Notes: a model not told the origin generated them from the sequence alone. A DNA stretch of 64,000 nt from Brevibacterium renqingii (GCF_017808105.1 NZ_JADBHF010000013.1:1-64000), one strand, 5' to 3'. Positions 42,171 through 51,199 are shown, counted from the first letter of the stretch. Numbers and translations: made by a program.

Positions 42171-44684
42171 TCATTCCATGCTCATGCCCTTGGCCGGGGC
42201 GATCCGCGACATGGTCCGAGCCGGAATCGCCGAGGCGAGCACGGCGGCCAGCACCGCGGCCACTCCGATCAGCCCGAGCTGCAGCGGCGGCACCGACAGC
42301 ACCGGGTCGGTCGCGTCCGGGGTGATCGAGGCGGTGCCCACCCAGCCGAAGAACGTTCCCACCGCGGTTCCGACGACCAGGGCGATGACCGTCATCAGCA
42401 GCGATTCGACCGTGATCATCCGCGACATCGACCGTCGTGTGAACCCGAGTGCGCGCAGCAGCGCTCCCTCTCGCCGCCGGTCGATGACCGAGAGCGTCAG
42501 CGTGTTGCTCACGCCGATCACCGCGATGATCACCGCCGCCGCCAGGAGACCGAGCACCACCGTGAGCGCGACCTGGAACATCGAGGCGTACTCCGCCCGG
42601 TTGAGTGCCGGTTCCGCATCGGAGTCGACGCCGATCCCGTCGAGTTCCGAGGTCAGCGCCTCGATCTGAGAGCTCGAGGCGTCATCGGCGATCTTCACCC
42701 AGGTCTGCTCCGCCACGGCGTCGCCTGCGGCCTGTTCGACGGTCTTCGCATCAGCACCGCTGACGAGCGCCGTGCCGGCCGGGACGTCCCGTGAGCCGAC
42801 GGCCTCGAGCTTAAGCGTCTCACCGCCGACCGCCACGGTCACGGGCTTGCCGTCGATGTCGGAGGTGAGACCGTCGACACCGAGCTCGTCCGGGGAGATG
42901 AGCACCGTCCCCTGCTCGGCCTCGTAGCCGCCGCTGCGCACGACGGGGGAATCCCCCGCCTCGGCGGCGCTGGCGATCGTGAGGTCGTGCGAGCCCTCGG
43001 AGCCCTCAATGCTCACCGAGGCGGCCGTGGCAGGAACTTCCACTCGGTCCTCGACCACGGTCGAGTCGTCGAGGACCGTATCGACGTCGTGTCCGCTGTC
43101 GGCGACGACGAGGTCGACGGGAGTGTCCTCGGCGGTGGCGAGTTCGAGGGTGCGCTGCAGGCTCGCCGAACCGACGACCACGGCTGTGACCAGGGTGATC
43201 CCGATGAGCAGGGCACCCGTCGTCGAGGCGGTCCGTCCGCCGGCGGTGCTCGCCGAGCGTCCGGCCAGTTTGACCGTGGGCGAGCGCCTGGTGACCAGGG
43301 CGATCATCCGGGCGAGCAGGGCCACGAGCGGCGGCACGAAGACCCTGGCTCCGATGAGGAGTGCGACGAAGAGGCCGAAGCAGCCGAGGATGCCGAAGAG
43401 CACGGACTGCGAGCTCGCCCCGAGCAGGCACAGGGCGATTCCGGCGATGCCGAGGACGAGCGCGATGCTCGTGCGGATCCACCGGAAGCGGGGAGCCGCG
43501 GCGGGCACGTCGACGGGACGCAGCGCCTCGATGGGCGAGACGCGGGAGGACCGCAGCGCGGGGATGAGTCCGGCGGCGACCGTGACGAGGATGCCGACGG
43601 CCGGCCCGGCCACGAGGGCCAGAGGTGTCAGGGACATCTGTGCGAACTCGGGCATCCAGAACGCGCGGGCGGCGGCCGCGAGTCCCCAGCCGAGCAGGAG
43701 TCCGAGCCCGACGCCGATCACGGAGCCGATCACCCCGAGGCTGAGGCTCTCGATCACCGCGGCACCGCGCACCTGCCGTTTGGAGGCGCCGACGGCGCGG
43801 ACGAGCGCGAGCACTCGGGTGCGGGAGGCGACGAGGACGTTGAACGTGTTCGAGATGACGAGCGCGGCGACTCCGGCGGCCAGCAGCCCGAAGGCCAGGC
43901 CGACCGTGTTGAGGACGTTCGTGGAATCCGACATCGCTTCGAGCTGTGCGTCGACGACCTGGTCGACGGTCTGGACGGTGAGCGCGTCCTTCTCCCCCGC
44001 CTCGGCGACGACTGCGCGGACCTCCTCGGCGAGTTCGGCTCGATCGGTTCCGTTCGCGGCGACGACGCGCACGGAATCGGCTGTGAGTTCGCTCGGCACC
44101 GTCTGCAGGCCCGAATCGGTGAGGTAGAGGGCCAGCGCCGAGGCGGACGAGCCCGGCATGATGCCGGAGACCGTGTACGTCCGCTCCTTCGAACCGCTGC
44201 CGCCGGCGCCGTTGAACGCCTTCATGGTCAGCTCATCGCCGACGCCGACGTCGAGGGTCGTCGCATCGGCTTCGTGGAGCATGAGCTCGTCGTCCGAGCC
44301 CGGCGCCGAGCCCGCGATCGTCTCGTCCTGGTTCTGCGGGACGTTCGTGGGCATGGCCGAGACGGTGGCACCGCCCGCGGCCACCGAGACGAAGCCGGTT
44401 TCGGTCAGCTGCGCGCTCTCGGCGCCGTCGACACCGGCCACGGACTTAGCCAGGGACTCGGTCAGGGGCGAGTCGCCGGAGGCGCTCGGATCGGATTGGG
44501 AGGCGGTGACCGCGACGTCGGCGCCCGCCCATTGGGCGCGCACCTGATCGCGGAGGGTGTCGCCGAAGGCCTGCGAGAACAGGAGCGCGGCGACGATGAA
44601 GGCCACGGACACGGCGATCGCGATCGTCGCTGCGAAGAGCCGACCGGAGGCGCTGCGGAGATTGGACCAGGCGATGCGGATCAT
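42171..44684 (-). CDS. ABC transporter permease, FtsX/MacB type
   Basis: An 837-aa protein with two FtsX repeats, about 8-10 membrane segments and two large extracytoplasmic domains. It starts MIRIAWSNLRSASGRLFAAT. The permease motif VLALVRAVGASKRQVRGAAV and its second copy ALLRALGFTRRSMSRMIT are typical. It is translated directly after its ATPase (4-base overlap). Such pairs export peptides, lipoproteins or antibiotics, or resist cell-wall drugs. The nearby two-component system is a likely controller. Confidence 0.9.
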   Translation of the reverse strand: MIRIAWSNLRSASGRLFAATIAIAVSVAFIVAALLFSQAFGDTLRDQVRAQWAGADVAVTASQSDPSASGDSPLTESLAKSVAGVDGAESAQLTETGFVSVAAGGATVSAMPTNVPQNQDETIAGSAPGSDDELMLHEADATTLDVGVGDELTMKAFNGAGGSGSKERTYTVSGIMPGSSASALALYLTDSGLQTVPSELTADSVRVVAANGTDRAELAEEVRAVVAEAGEKDALTVQTVDQVVDAQLEAMSDSTNVLNTVGLAFGLLAAGVAALVISNTFNVLVASRTRVLALVRAVGASKRQVRGAAVIESLSLGVIGSVIGVGLGLLLGWGLAAAARAFWMPEFAQMSLTPLALVAGPAVGILVTVAAGLIPALRSSRVSPIEALRPVDVPAAAPRFRWIRTSIALVLGIAGIALCLLGASSQSVLFGILGCFGLFVALLIGARVFVPPLVALLARMIALVTRRSPTVKLAGRSASTAGGRTASTTGALLIGITLVTAVVVGSASLQRTLELATAEDTPVDLVVADSGHDVDTVLDDSTVVEDRVEVPATAASVSIEGSEGSHDLTIASAAEAGDSPVVRSGGYEAEQGTVLISPDELGVDGLTSDIDGKPVTVAVGGETLKLEAVGSRDVPAGTALVSGADAKTVEQAAGDAVAEQTWVKIADDASSSQIEALTSELDGIGVDSDAEPALNRAEYASMFQVALTVVLGLLAAAVIIAVIGVSNTLTLSVIDRRREGALLRALGFTRRSMSRMITVESLLMTVIALVVGTAVGTFFGWVGTASITPDATDPVLSVPPLQLGLIGVAAVLAAVLASAIPARTMSRIAPAKGMSME

Positions 44685-45535
44685 CGTCCACCCCCTGCGT
44701 GTGAGACGCCGGAGTGCGAAGCTCCTGCGCGCGAAGTTCCGGCGGCCGCGGCACCGGTGGTCGCGGTGACGTTCATCAGTGCGGTGGCCACGGATTCGGG
44801 ATCCGGGTCGATCAGCTCTCCGGCGAGGCGGCCGTCGGCGAGGAGCACGACCCGATCGGCGCGAGCGGCGGCACGCGGGTCGTGGGTGACCATGACGACG
44901 GTCTGTCCGAGTTCGTCGACGGAGGAGCGCAGGATGCTCAGCACCTCTTCGCCGGAGTTCGAATCTAGGTTGCCGGTGGGTTCGTCGGCGACGATGACGT
45001 CCGGCTGCGAGACGAGGGCACGGGCGACGGCGACGCGCTGCTGCTGGCCTCCGGAGAGCTCGTGCGGGCGATGGTGGAGCCGTTCGCTCAGCCCGAGGAG
45101 GTCGACCATGCGGCGGAAGACGCGCCGATCCGTCTTCTTCCCCGCCAGCTGCGAGGGCAGGAGGATGTTCTCCTCCGCATCCATCGCGGGCACGAGGTTG
45201 AAGGACTGGAAGACGAAGCCGATGCGGTCGCGGCGCAGCGCGGTGAGCTTGCGGTCGCTGAGTCCCGACAGCGCGGTCCCACCGATGATGACCTCGCCCG
45301 AATCAGGGGTGTCGAGGCCGGCGAGCATATTCAGCAGCGTCGACTTGCCCGAACCGGAGGGCCCCATGATGGCGGTGAAGCGTCCGGCCTCGATGTCGAG
45401 GCTGAGGTCATCGAGGGGGCGGACCATGGCGTCGCCGTCTCCGTAGGTCTTGCGCAGTCCGATGGCGCGGATTGCCGGGGCCGGCGCGGTGGCCGGACCG
45501 GAGGACGGATGGGAGTCTGCATGTGATGAGTTCAT
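44681..45535 (-). CDS. ABC transporter ATP-binding protein, MacB/LolD type
   Basis: A 284-aa ATPase with Walker A TAIMGPSGSGKSTLLNMLAG, Q-loop FVFQSFNLVPAMDAEENI, signature ELSGGQQQRVAVARAL, Walker B VIVADEPTGNLDSNSGEEV and switch VVMVTHDPRAAARAD. The N-terminus has a Pro/Ala/Ser-rich lead and the C-terminus a short Gly/Ala/Ser/His tail. It is the partner of the FtsX-type permease downstream, and follows a NarL-type two-component operon on the same strand by 163 bp. Confidence 0.93.
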   Translation of the reverse strand: MNSSHADSHPSSGPATAPAPAIRAIGLRKTYGDGDAMVRPLDDLSLDIEAGRFTAIMGPSGSGKSTLLNMLAGLDTPDSGEVIIGGTALSGLSDRKLTALRRDRIGFVFQSFNLVPAMDAEENILLPSQLAGKKTDRRVFRRMVDLLGLSERLHHRPHELSGGQQQRVAVARALVSQPDVIVADEPTGNLDSNSGEEVLSILRSSVDELGQTVVMVTHDPRAAARADRVVLLADGRLAGELIDPDPESVATALMNVTATTGAAAAGTSRAGASHSGVSHAGGGR

Positions 45536-45698
45536 GCCTCCAGTCTCGTCGCTGCGGGCGGAGGAGGCATCGGACCGGAGGATGGTCTTCGCGGGCGGCC
45601 GCGGTCGCCTCGGCGGCCTCGAGTCATACCAGGGGATGACAGCGGGCCGACAGGCTCAGACGCTGAGGGTGCCTGCCCTCGGGATCTGGGCCCCTGCC

Positions 45699-46487
45699 TC
45701 AGTGCCCGCCGACGAGTCCGGCTTCGTAGGCGAGCACGACGGCTTGGACGCGGTCGCGGGCCTGGAGCTTCATGAGGATGCGTCCGACGTGGGTCTTGAC
45801 CGTCGGCTGGGCGAGGAAGAGGCGCTGCCCGATCTCCGTGTTGCTCAGTCCCTGCGCGATGAGCACGAGCACTTCCCGCTCGCGCGGGGTCAGCGAGTCG
45901 AGGCGACGGGCCGCGGCATCGTCGAGCAGGCTCGGCTGCGTTGGCGCCGCTTCGGCTTTCGGTGCCGCTTCGCCCGGCCCGCCGCCTGCCGCGTGATCGG
46001 TGCCCCGTCCGCCGGCGCCGAGGCGGGGCAGCAGTTCGTTGTCGAGCAGGCGCCTGGTGGTCGTGGGGGCGATGACGGCTCCCCCGTCGATGACGGTGCG
46101 GATCGAGTCGAGGAGCATCTCGGGGAGGGTGTCCTTGAGGAGGAAGCCGGAGGCTCCGGCCCGCAGGGCGTGCAGAGCGTACTCGTCATCGTCGAAGGTC
46201 GTGAGCACGATGATCTTCGGGGTGCGGATCCGACCGCTGTCGGCGAGCTCGAGGATCCGCTCGGTCGCCTCGATCCCGTCGACGCGGGGCATGCGCACGT
46301 CCATGAGCACGACATCGGGCTGTTCGCGGCCGACGATGTCGATGCCGGCCGCCCCGTCGCCGGCCTGACCGGCCACGTGCATATCGGGTTGGGAGTCGAT
46401 GACCATGGCGAAGCCGGCCCGCACGAGGGCCTGGTCGTCGACGAGGACGACGCGCAGGGTGTCGGGATCCGCTGCCTGCTCGGTCAT
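45699..46487 (-). CDS. NarL/LuxR family response regulator
   Basis: A 262-aa regulator: receiver domain with phosphoacceptor Asp63 in DVVLMDVRMPRVDG, and a LuxR-type helix-turn-helix DSLTPREREVLVLIAQGLSN with TEIGQRLFLAQPTVKTHVGR. The linker (about residues 150-195, Gly/Ala/Pro-rich) is some 40 residues longer than usual. It overlaps the kinase stop by 4 bases. Expected to control the downstream ABC pair. Confidence 0.92.
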   Translation of the reverse strand: MTEQAADPDTLRVVLVDDQALVRAGFAMVIDSQPDMHVAGQAGDGAAGIDIVGREQPDVVLMDVRMPRVDGIEATERILELADSGRIRTPKIIVLTTFDDDEYALHALRAGASGFLLKDTLPEMLLDSIRTVIDGGAVIAPTTTRRLLDNELLPRLGAGGRGTDHAAGGGPGEAAPKAEAAPTQPSLLDDAAARRLDSLTPREREVLVLIAQGLSNTEIGQRLFLAQPTVKTHVGRILMKLQARDRVQAVVLAYEAGLVGGH

Positions 46488-48127
46488 CGCCTGCCCCCGT
46501 TCTCGTCGCCCGGCGTCGTCGTGCCCGGCAGCGCCGTGCCCGGCAACGTCGTGCCGGACGTCGTGCCGAGCGCGGTCGCGCCTGCGACATTCGCCCCCGC
46601 TTCCCCGACATTATCCGCGCCCGCCGCGCCGACGTCGTTCGCACCTTCGTCGTCGAGGCCCTTCGCACTCGCCTCGGCACCGCGTTTGAGAGGGAACCGG
46701 GCCTCGACGAGGAACCCGGTCGCGGTCCCGAAGGCGCTGCCGGGCACATTGCCCGAGGTGAACGCGGGCTCGGCCCCCGAGGTGCCGGAGGCACCGGACA
46801 TGCCGGCCGAACCGGGAGCGTCGGCGGAATCGGTGATCCCCGTCGAGTGGATCGTCCGCGTGCTCAACGAGCCTCCGTAGAGGGCGGCGCGCTCCTTCAT
46901 GCCGATGATCCCGTGGCCGTGGGCGCGTTCGTTTCCGGCGCGGTCCTTCTCCGGCTCCTCCCCGGCCCCGTCGTCGCTGATGCGGATCACGAGTTCACGG
47001 CCTTCGACCTGCAGGCTGACATGTCCGCGCGCGCTGCTGCCGGCGTGCTTGAGCACATTCGTCAGCGCCTCCTGCACGATCCGGTACACCGCGAGCGCTG
47101 CCCCGTCGGGCAGCTGCTCCTCGTCGAAGCCGGAGATCCCCGAAGCCGAGACCGGCAGGCCTGCCGAACGGACATCGGCGATGAGCGATTCGATGTCGCC
47201 GATGCCCGGCAGCGGAGCCTTGGACCGGCTGTCGTCCTCGTCGGAGCGGAGGAAGCCGAGCAGTGAGCGGGTCTGGGCGAGGGCTTCGCGTCCCGTCTGG
47301 GAGATCGTCTCGAGGACGCCGACGGCCGCGCTCGGATCGGTCTTGGCGACATAGCGGCCGCCGTCGGCCTGGGCGATGACGACGGAGAGCGAATGGGCGA
47401 TGACATCGTGCATCTCCCGGGCGATGCGCATGCGCTCGGCATCGGCGGCCAGGCGGGTCTCGGATTCGCGTTCGCGTTCGAGGAGGCGGTTGCGCTCCCT
47501 GACGCCTTCGATCTCACGCCGCCTGCGAAAGACGACCCCGCCGAGCAGCCAGGCGATGAGGACGATCGCCGCGCACAGGGCGACCATCGTGGCAAGCAGC
47601 AGATACTCGCCGGCTTCCAAGGGCCGCGAATCGGGCCCGATCGTGGCCTGCAGCGATACGAGGTACAGCCACCCGCCGAGCAGCAGCGCTCCGACGAGGC
47701 CGAACACGAGCACGATGCGGCCGTGGGCCCGGGTGCCGAAGGCCGTCGTCGAATAGATGGTCAGCGGCACGGCCACGATCCCGAGGTTCGGGCCGATCAT
47801 CGTGATCACGCTGAGCAGGCAGCCGACTGCGATGACGGTCGAACTCATCAGCGGTCTTATGCGGCGCAGGGCCAAGGGGACCGTCTGGAGCAGGGCGATG
47901 AGGACGTGGATGGGCACCGGCAGGGAGGACAGGTCGCTGGCCTCGGCGGTAGCGAGTTCGGTGCTCACACCGATGAAGGTGACCGGCAGCGCCCAGACGA
48001 TGGAGTCGAAGATCCAGGGACGGGAGGCGAGGAAGATGCGCAGGCGCTCCAGCCGGTCGGGTTCGGCTCGTGCGGGATCGGGCAGGCTCCTCGGGGTCTC
48101 GGACGGTCGATCGCTCATGTGCTTCAT
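46484..48127 (-). CDS. Sensor histidine kinase (HisKA_3 type) with low-complexity insertions
   Basis: A 547-aa kinase with about five N-terminal membrane helices, a coiled linker and the phospho-His motif REMHDVIAHSLSVVIAQADG. The ATPase motifs are YRIVQEALTNVLKHAG and ISDDGAG plus GHGIIGMKERAALYGG. About 45 Gly/Ser/Ala/Thr-rich residues are inserted before the last strand (GFLVEARFPL). A further 55-residue tail contains repeated GTALPGTTTPG-like units. Both are unusual for this family. Start ATG 48127, or 48118 three codons later. First gene of the two-component operon. Confidence 0.9.
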   Translation of the reverse strand: MKHMSDRPSETPRSLPDPARAEPDRLERLRIFLASRPWIFDSIVWALPVTFIGVSTELATAEASDLSSLPVPIHVLIALLQTVPLALRRIRPLMSSTVIAVGCLLSVITMIGPNLGIVAVPLTIYSTTAFGTRAHGRIVLVFGLVGALLLGGWLYLVSLQATIGPDSRPLEAGEYLLLATMVALCAAIVLIAWLLGGVVFRRRREIEGVRERNRLLERERESETRLAADAERMRIAREMHDVIAHSLSVVIAQADGGRYVAKTDPSAAVGVLETISQTGREALAQTRSLLGFLRSDEDDSRSKAPLPGIGDIESLIADVRSAGLPVSASGISGFDEEQLPDGAALAVYRIVQEALTNVLKHAGSSARGHVSLQVEGRELVIRISDDGAGEEPEKDRAGNERAHGHGIIGMKERAALYGGSLSTRTIHSTGITDSADAPGSAGMSGASGTSGAEPAFTSGNVPGSAFGTATGFLVEARFPLKRGAEASAKGLDDEGANDVGAAGADNVGEAGANVAGATALGTTSGTTLPGTALPGTTTPGDENGGRR

Positions 48128-48291
48128 GCTAGTGCGCGCCCCGGCGACGGTGCATCATACCGAGGGCTGACCCCGACGGTGCTGCGGCTGTCCCCGGCGA
48201 TGCTGAGAGTCTGCCTCGACCGGGCTGAGCCTGAGCAGCGACGCCAAGCGATATGACACAATGACTCACGACGCATGATCGCATGCGCCGC

Positions 48292-48356
48292 GGCGGTGGG
48301 GCTCGCCGTACCCAACCTCGGGTTCCCGTTCACGGTCCTCGACAACAGTCCCTACC
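48292..48356 (+). promoter_or_regulatory. Candidate fluoride riboswitch (crcB motif)
   Basis: GGCG (48292-48295) and CGCC (48304-48307) close a hairpin whose loop GTGGGGCT matches the crcB-motif pattern GGNGAUGGNGUUCNCC at most positions. AACC follows at 48314-48317. The 3' side GACAACAGTCCCTAC has TCCC (48349-48352), able to pair with the GGGG of the loop as the expected pseudoknot, followed by the conserved TAC. It ends 39 bp before the first crcB start. The loop A is G here and the junction departs from consensus, so this is a divergent candidate. Confidence 0.45.
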
Positions 48357-48394
48357 TCAGTCGGCACCGGCATGCCCGAAAGGTAGGAGAGAAC

Positions 48395-48880
48395 ATGCAT
48401 CGTCCCACCCACCTGCGCGCTTCCTTCCTCGGTCTCGCCTTCGTCGGCGGCATCGGCGGCACCGCGGCCCGTGAGGCGATCAGCCTCGCCGTGCCCGCGG
48501 TCAACGGCATTCCGGTCGCGATCTTCGCCATCAACGTCCTCGGCGCCTTCCTCCTCGGCCTCCTCCTCGAAGCCCTCGCCCGCAGCGGACCCGACGAAGG
48601 CGTGCGGAGGACGATGCGCATCCTCATCGGCACCGGCTTCATGGGCGGTTTCACCACCTACAGCGCCCTGGCCGCGGATGCGGCACAGCTGCTCGGCCGA
48701 GGCGCCGCGGCAGCGGGGATCGGCTATGGCCTGGCCACGGTCGTCCTCGGCGGTCTGACCACCTGGGCCGGCATCGCCGTCGGAGCCGCCACGCACCGCC
48801 GACCGGGGGCGCAGCAGGTGCCCGTCGATCCCGACCTCGCCGAGGCGGCTCCCGAGTCCCGGAACGGAGGACAGCGATGA
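48395..48880 (+). CDS. crcB: Fluoride exporter CrcB (Fluc), first subunit
   Basis: A 161-aa Fluc-type fluoride channel with four helices. Signatures are GGIGGTAAREAISLA, FAINVLGAFLLGLLLEA (helix 2 Asn) and GTGFMGGFTTYSALAADA (helix 3 break and TTYS pore motif). ATG 48395 has AGGAGAG 6 bp upstream; an open frame 40 codons upstream covers the riboswitch-like region and is rejected. It overlaps the second crcB by 4 bases, typical of heterodimeric Fluc pairs in Gram-positives. Confidence 0.93.
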   Translation: MHRPTHLRASFLGLAFVGGIGGTAAREAISLAVPAVNGIPVAIFAINVLGAFLLGLLLEALARSGPDEGVRRTMRILIGTGFMGGFTTYSALAADAAQLLGRGAAAAGIGYGLATVVLGGLTTWAGIAVGAATHRRPGAQQVPVDPDLAEAAPESRNGGQR

Positions 48881-49254
48881 CGTGGATCGTGTTCTCAGGC
48901 ATCGCCGTCGCCGGCGGCTTCGGCGCGGCCGTCCGCATGCTGCTCGACGGACTCATCAAGGCCCGCCTGGCCGGAGCCGTGCCGTGGGGGACGATCCTCA
49001 TCAACGTCTTGGGCTCGCTCGCCCTCGGCTTCCTCACCGGACTCACCGCGCATCATCTGCTGCCGGAGGTCTGGCATCTCGTCATCGGCACGGGATTCCT
49101 CGGCGGCTATACGACGTTCTCGACCGCCAGTGTGGAGACGGTGCGGCTGGTGCAGGAGCGCAGATGGGCGGCCAGCCTGGTCAACGCCCTCGGCACGCTC
49201 GTGCTCGCCACCGGTGCCGCGGGTGTGGGCCTGTGGCTCGGCGGACTGGTGTGA
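48877..49254 (+). CDS. crcB: Fluoride exporter CrcB (Fluc), second subunit
   Basis: A 125-aa partner with the same motifs: GGFGAAVRMLLDGLI, TILINVLGSLALGFLTGL and GTGFLGGYTTFSTASVET. Its ATG overlaps the first crcB stop (ATGA), so both are made together and probably form one dual-topology heterodimer. It ends 69 bp before the promoter-like region of the Asp-rich gene. Confidence 0.94.
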   Translation: MTWIVFSGIAVAGGFGAAVRMLLDGLIKARLAGAVPWGTILINVLGSLALGFLTGLTAHHLLPEVWHLVIGTGFLGGYTTFSTASVETVRLVQERRWAASLVNALGTLVLATGAAGVGLWLGGLV

Positions 49255-49261
49255 GACCGGG

Positions 49262-49317
49262 GATGAGAGAACTCTCATCGCCGCGGCGCTGAAACTCTCC
49301 CGCCCCTCGTCCATACT
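49262..49317 (+). promoter_or_regulatory. Promoter of the Asp-rich/kinase operon with CTCTCATC palindrome
   Basis: GATGAGAG (49262-49269) and CTCTCATC (49272-49279) form an 18-bp palindrome with an AA centre. A half-site-like GAAACTCTCC lies at 49291-49300 and a CATACT -10 candidate at 49312-49317, 6 bp before the ATG. The CTCTCATC half also occurs just upstream of the DUF4956 gene (51886-51893), suggesting one regulator for both. Confidence 0.5.
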
Positions 49318-49323
49318 GGGGGC

Positions 49324-49773
49324 ATGAGGCGCTACGGTTGGATTCTCGGCATCGGCGCCGTCCTGCTCTGCGTCCTCGCCTGGATCGTCGTCGGGAAGTC
49401 GCTGGCCGATGATGAGACGAAGCTCGGTCCCCCGATCGTCATCCCCTCGGCCACCTCGACGACGGCGCCGCAGAGCGAACCGACGCTCGAAGAGTCCCGC
49501 GCCCCGAAGTCGCCGAGCTCTCCCCCGCCCGGATCCGCGGACGGCGATGCCACCGGCGCCGAACGCATCGCCCCGGCCCCGCCGCGCCATGCCGGAGACG
49601 ACGAGCGCGACGATGATCGCGACGATGACGATCATGACTCCGATGATGCCGACCGCGACGACACGGACGACGACCGCGACGATGACGACCGTCACGACGC
49701 CTACGATGAAGACGACGACCACGACGATCATGACGACGCGGAGGATGACGACGAGGACGACGATGACGACTGA
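49324..49773 (+). CDS. Membrane-anchored Asp-rich protein of unknown function
   Basis: A 149-aa protein. A single hydrophobic helix near the start (ILGIGAVLLCVLAWIVV, residues 7-23) is followed by a Ser/Pro-rich linker and then a tail of about 58 residues made almost only of Asp, His, Arg and Glu, for example HDSDDADRDDTDDDRDD. The tail is probably outside the cell and highly anionic; binding of divalent cations or basic partners is plausible. Its end overlaps the histidine kinase start by 11 bp, so the two are co-translated. No family recognised. Both the coding signals and the kinase overlap support it as real. Confidence 0.7.
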   Translation: MRRYGWILGIGAVLLCVLAWIVVGKSLADDETKLGPPIVIPSATSTTAPQSEPTLEESRAPKSPSSPPPGSADGDATGAERIAPAPPRHAGDDERDDDRDDDDHDSDDADRDDTDDDRDDDDRHDAYDEDDDHDDHDDAEDDDEDDDDD

Positions 49774-51199
49774 TCAGCGCCGCGGGGTGACCGCCCGCAC
49801 GCGCATCCTCGCATGGATCATGCTCGTGCTCACGATCGCGGTCTTCGTCATCGTCCTCTCGACCGCCCGGGCCGAGCTGTCCCGGGTGAGGATCCAGGCC
49901 GACGCGGAGCTGCAGCACGAAGTCGACAAGTTCCGCGACTTCGCCTCGAAGCCCGACCCCACCGACGGTCGCCCCTACGCTTCGGTGCAGAAGCTCATGA
50001 CCAGCCACCTGCAGACCAACCTGCCCGAGCAGTCCGAGACCTTCTTCAGCATCATCGACGGCAAGGAGGACCAGCGCAGCGTCGACAATCCCCCGGTCCG
50101 TCTCGACAAGGATCCCGGATTCGTCGCCGAGGCCGCGAAGGTGACCACGCCGCAGACCGGCGAGCTGAGCACCGACTCCGGGCGGGTCGCCTATGCGGTC
50201 ATGCCCGTCGAGGTCGAAGGACAGTCCCAGACGGCGCAGCTGGTCATCGTCGAATTCCTCGCCGGACAGTACGAGGAGGCGTGGGCGACGATCTGGACGA
50301 TGACCGGGATCGCGGTCATCGCCCTCATCGCCGCGGGATTCTTCGGCTGGCTCGTGGCCGGCCGCGTCCTCGCTCCGATCCGCGAACTCAGCGAGACCGC
50401 CTCGGGCATCGGCGAGGACGACCTCACCCGGAGGATCGAGGTCACGGGCAACGATGACGTCGCCCACCTCGGCGACACCTTCAACCGGATGCTCGACCGG
50501 CTCGAATCCGCCTTCGACGGGCAGCGGCAGTTCCTCGACGACGCCGGTCACGAGCTGCGCACGCCGATCACGGTCGTGCGCGGACACCTCGACGTCATGG
50601 GCGACGATCCCGAGGACCGGCGGCACACGCTCGAACTCGTCGGCGACGAGCTCAAACGCATGTCCCGCCTCGTCGACGAGCTCATCATGCTCGCCCGCAG
50701 CGAGCGCCCCGATTTCCTCGTCCTCGCCGAAGCGGACCTCACCGACCTCGTGCTCGAGAGCTTCTCGAAGGCGAGCGCACTGGCCCCGCGCCGGTGGATC
50801 ATCGACACAACCCCTGAGGCGTTCGGCGTCGTCGACGAACAGCGGCTGACGCAGGCGCTGCTGCAGCTGGCGGCCAACAGCGTTGACTACACCGACGAGT
50901 CCGACACCATCGCCTTCGGCGGCCGGATCGCAGACGAGGATTCCGAGAGGATGGTCGAGCTGTGGGTCCGCGATACGGGCACCGGTGTCGGCGCCGAGGA
51001 TCAGAGCCGGATCTTCGAACGCTTCGCCCGCTCGAAGAAGACCAGACATGGCCGCCAGGGCACGGGCCTGGGGCTGACGATCGTCGACCGCATCGCCAAG
51101 GCCCACGGCGGGTCCGTCACCGTCAGCTCCGTCCAGGGCGAAGGGGCGACGTTCCTGCTGCGACTGCCCTGGCACCGGGAAGAAGGAGAGACCAGTTGA
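49763..51199 (+). CDS. Sensor histidine kinase (HisKA/OmpR-partner type)
   Basis: A 478-aa kinase with TM1 (residues about 16-36), an extracytoplasmic sensor of about 140 residues, TM2 (about 178-198) and HAMP (LVAGRVLAPIRELSETASGI). Phospho-acceptor His263 is in QFLDDAGHELRTPITVVRGH, with N-box LLQLAANSVDYTDESD, then DTGTGVG and GTGLGLTIVDRIAKAHGG. ATG 49763 (with GAGGA upstream inside the Asp-rich gene) overlaps the previous gene by 11 bp. The next gene is its response regulator (TTGA overlap). The Asp-rich protein may be a sensory partner. Confidence 0.93.
   Translation: MTTDQRRGVTARTRILAWIMLVLTIAVFVIVLSTARAELSRVRIQADAELQHEVDKFRDFASKPDPTDGRPYASVQKLMTSHLQTNLPEQSETFFSIIDGKEDQRSVDNPPVRLDKDPGFVAEAAKVTTPQTGELSTDSGRVAYAVMPVEVEGQSQTAQLVIVEFLAGQYEEAWATIWTMTGIAVIALIAAGFFGWLVAGRVLAPIRELSETASGIGEDDLTRRIEVTGNDDVAHLGDTFNRMLDRLESAFDGQRQFLDDAGHELRTPITVVRGHLDVMGDDPEDRRHTLELVGDELKRMSRLVDELIMLARSERPDFLVLAEADLTDLVLESFSKASALAPRRWIIDTTPEAFGVVDEQRLTQALLQLAANSVDYTDESDTIAFGGRIADEDSERMVELWVRDTGTGVGAEDQSRIFERFARSKKTRHGRQGTGLGLTIVDRIAKAHGGSVTVSSVQGEGATFLLRLPWHREEGETS

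Noticed and set aside
42987..45446. 819-codon plus-strand frame across the ABC pair
   Set aside because: Arg/Asp/Gly-rich shadow of the permease and ATPase genes with no recognisable motif.
48275..48394. 40-codon N-terminal extension of the first CrcB
   Set aside because: CrcB proteins start near the helix 1 motif, the ribosome site precedes ATG 48395, and the extension covers the riboswitch-like structure.
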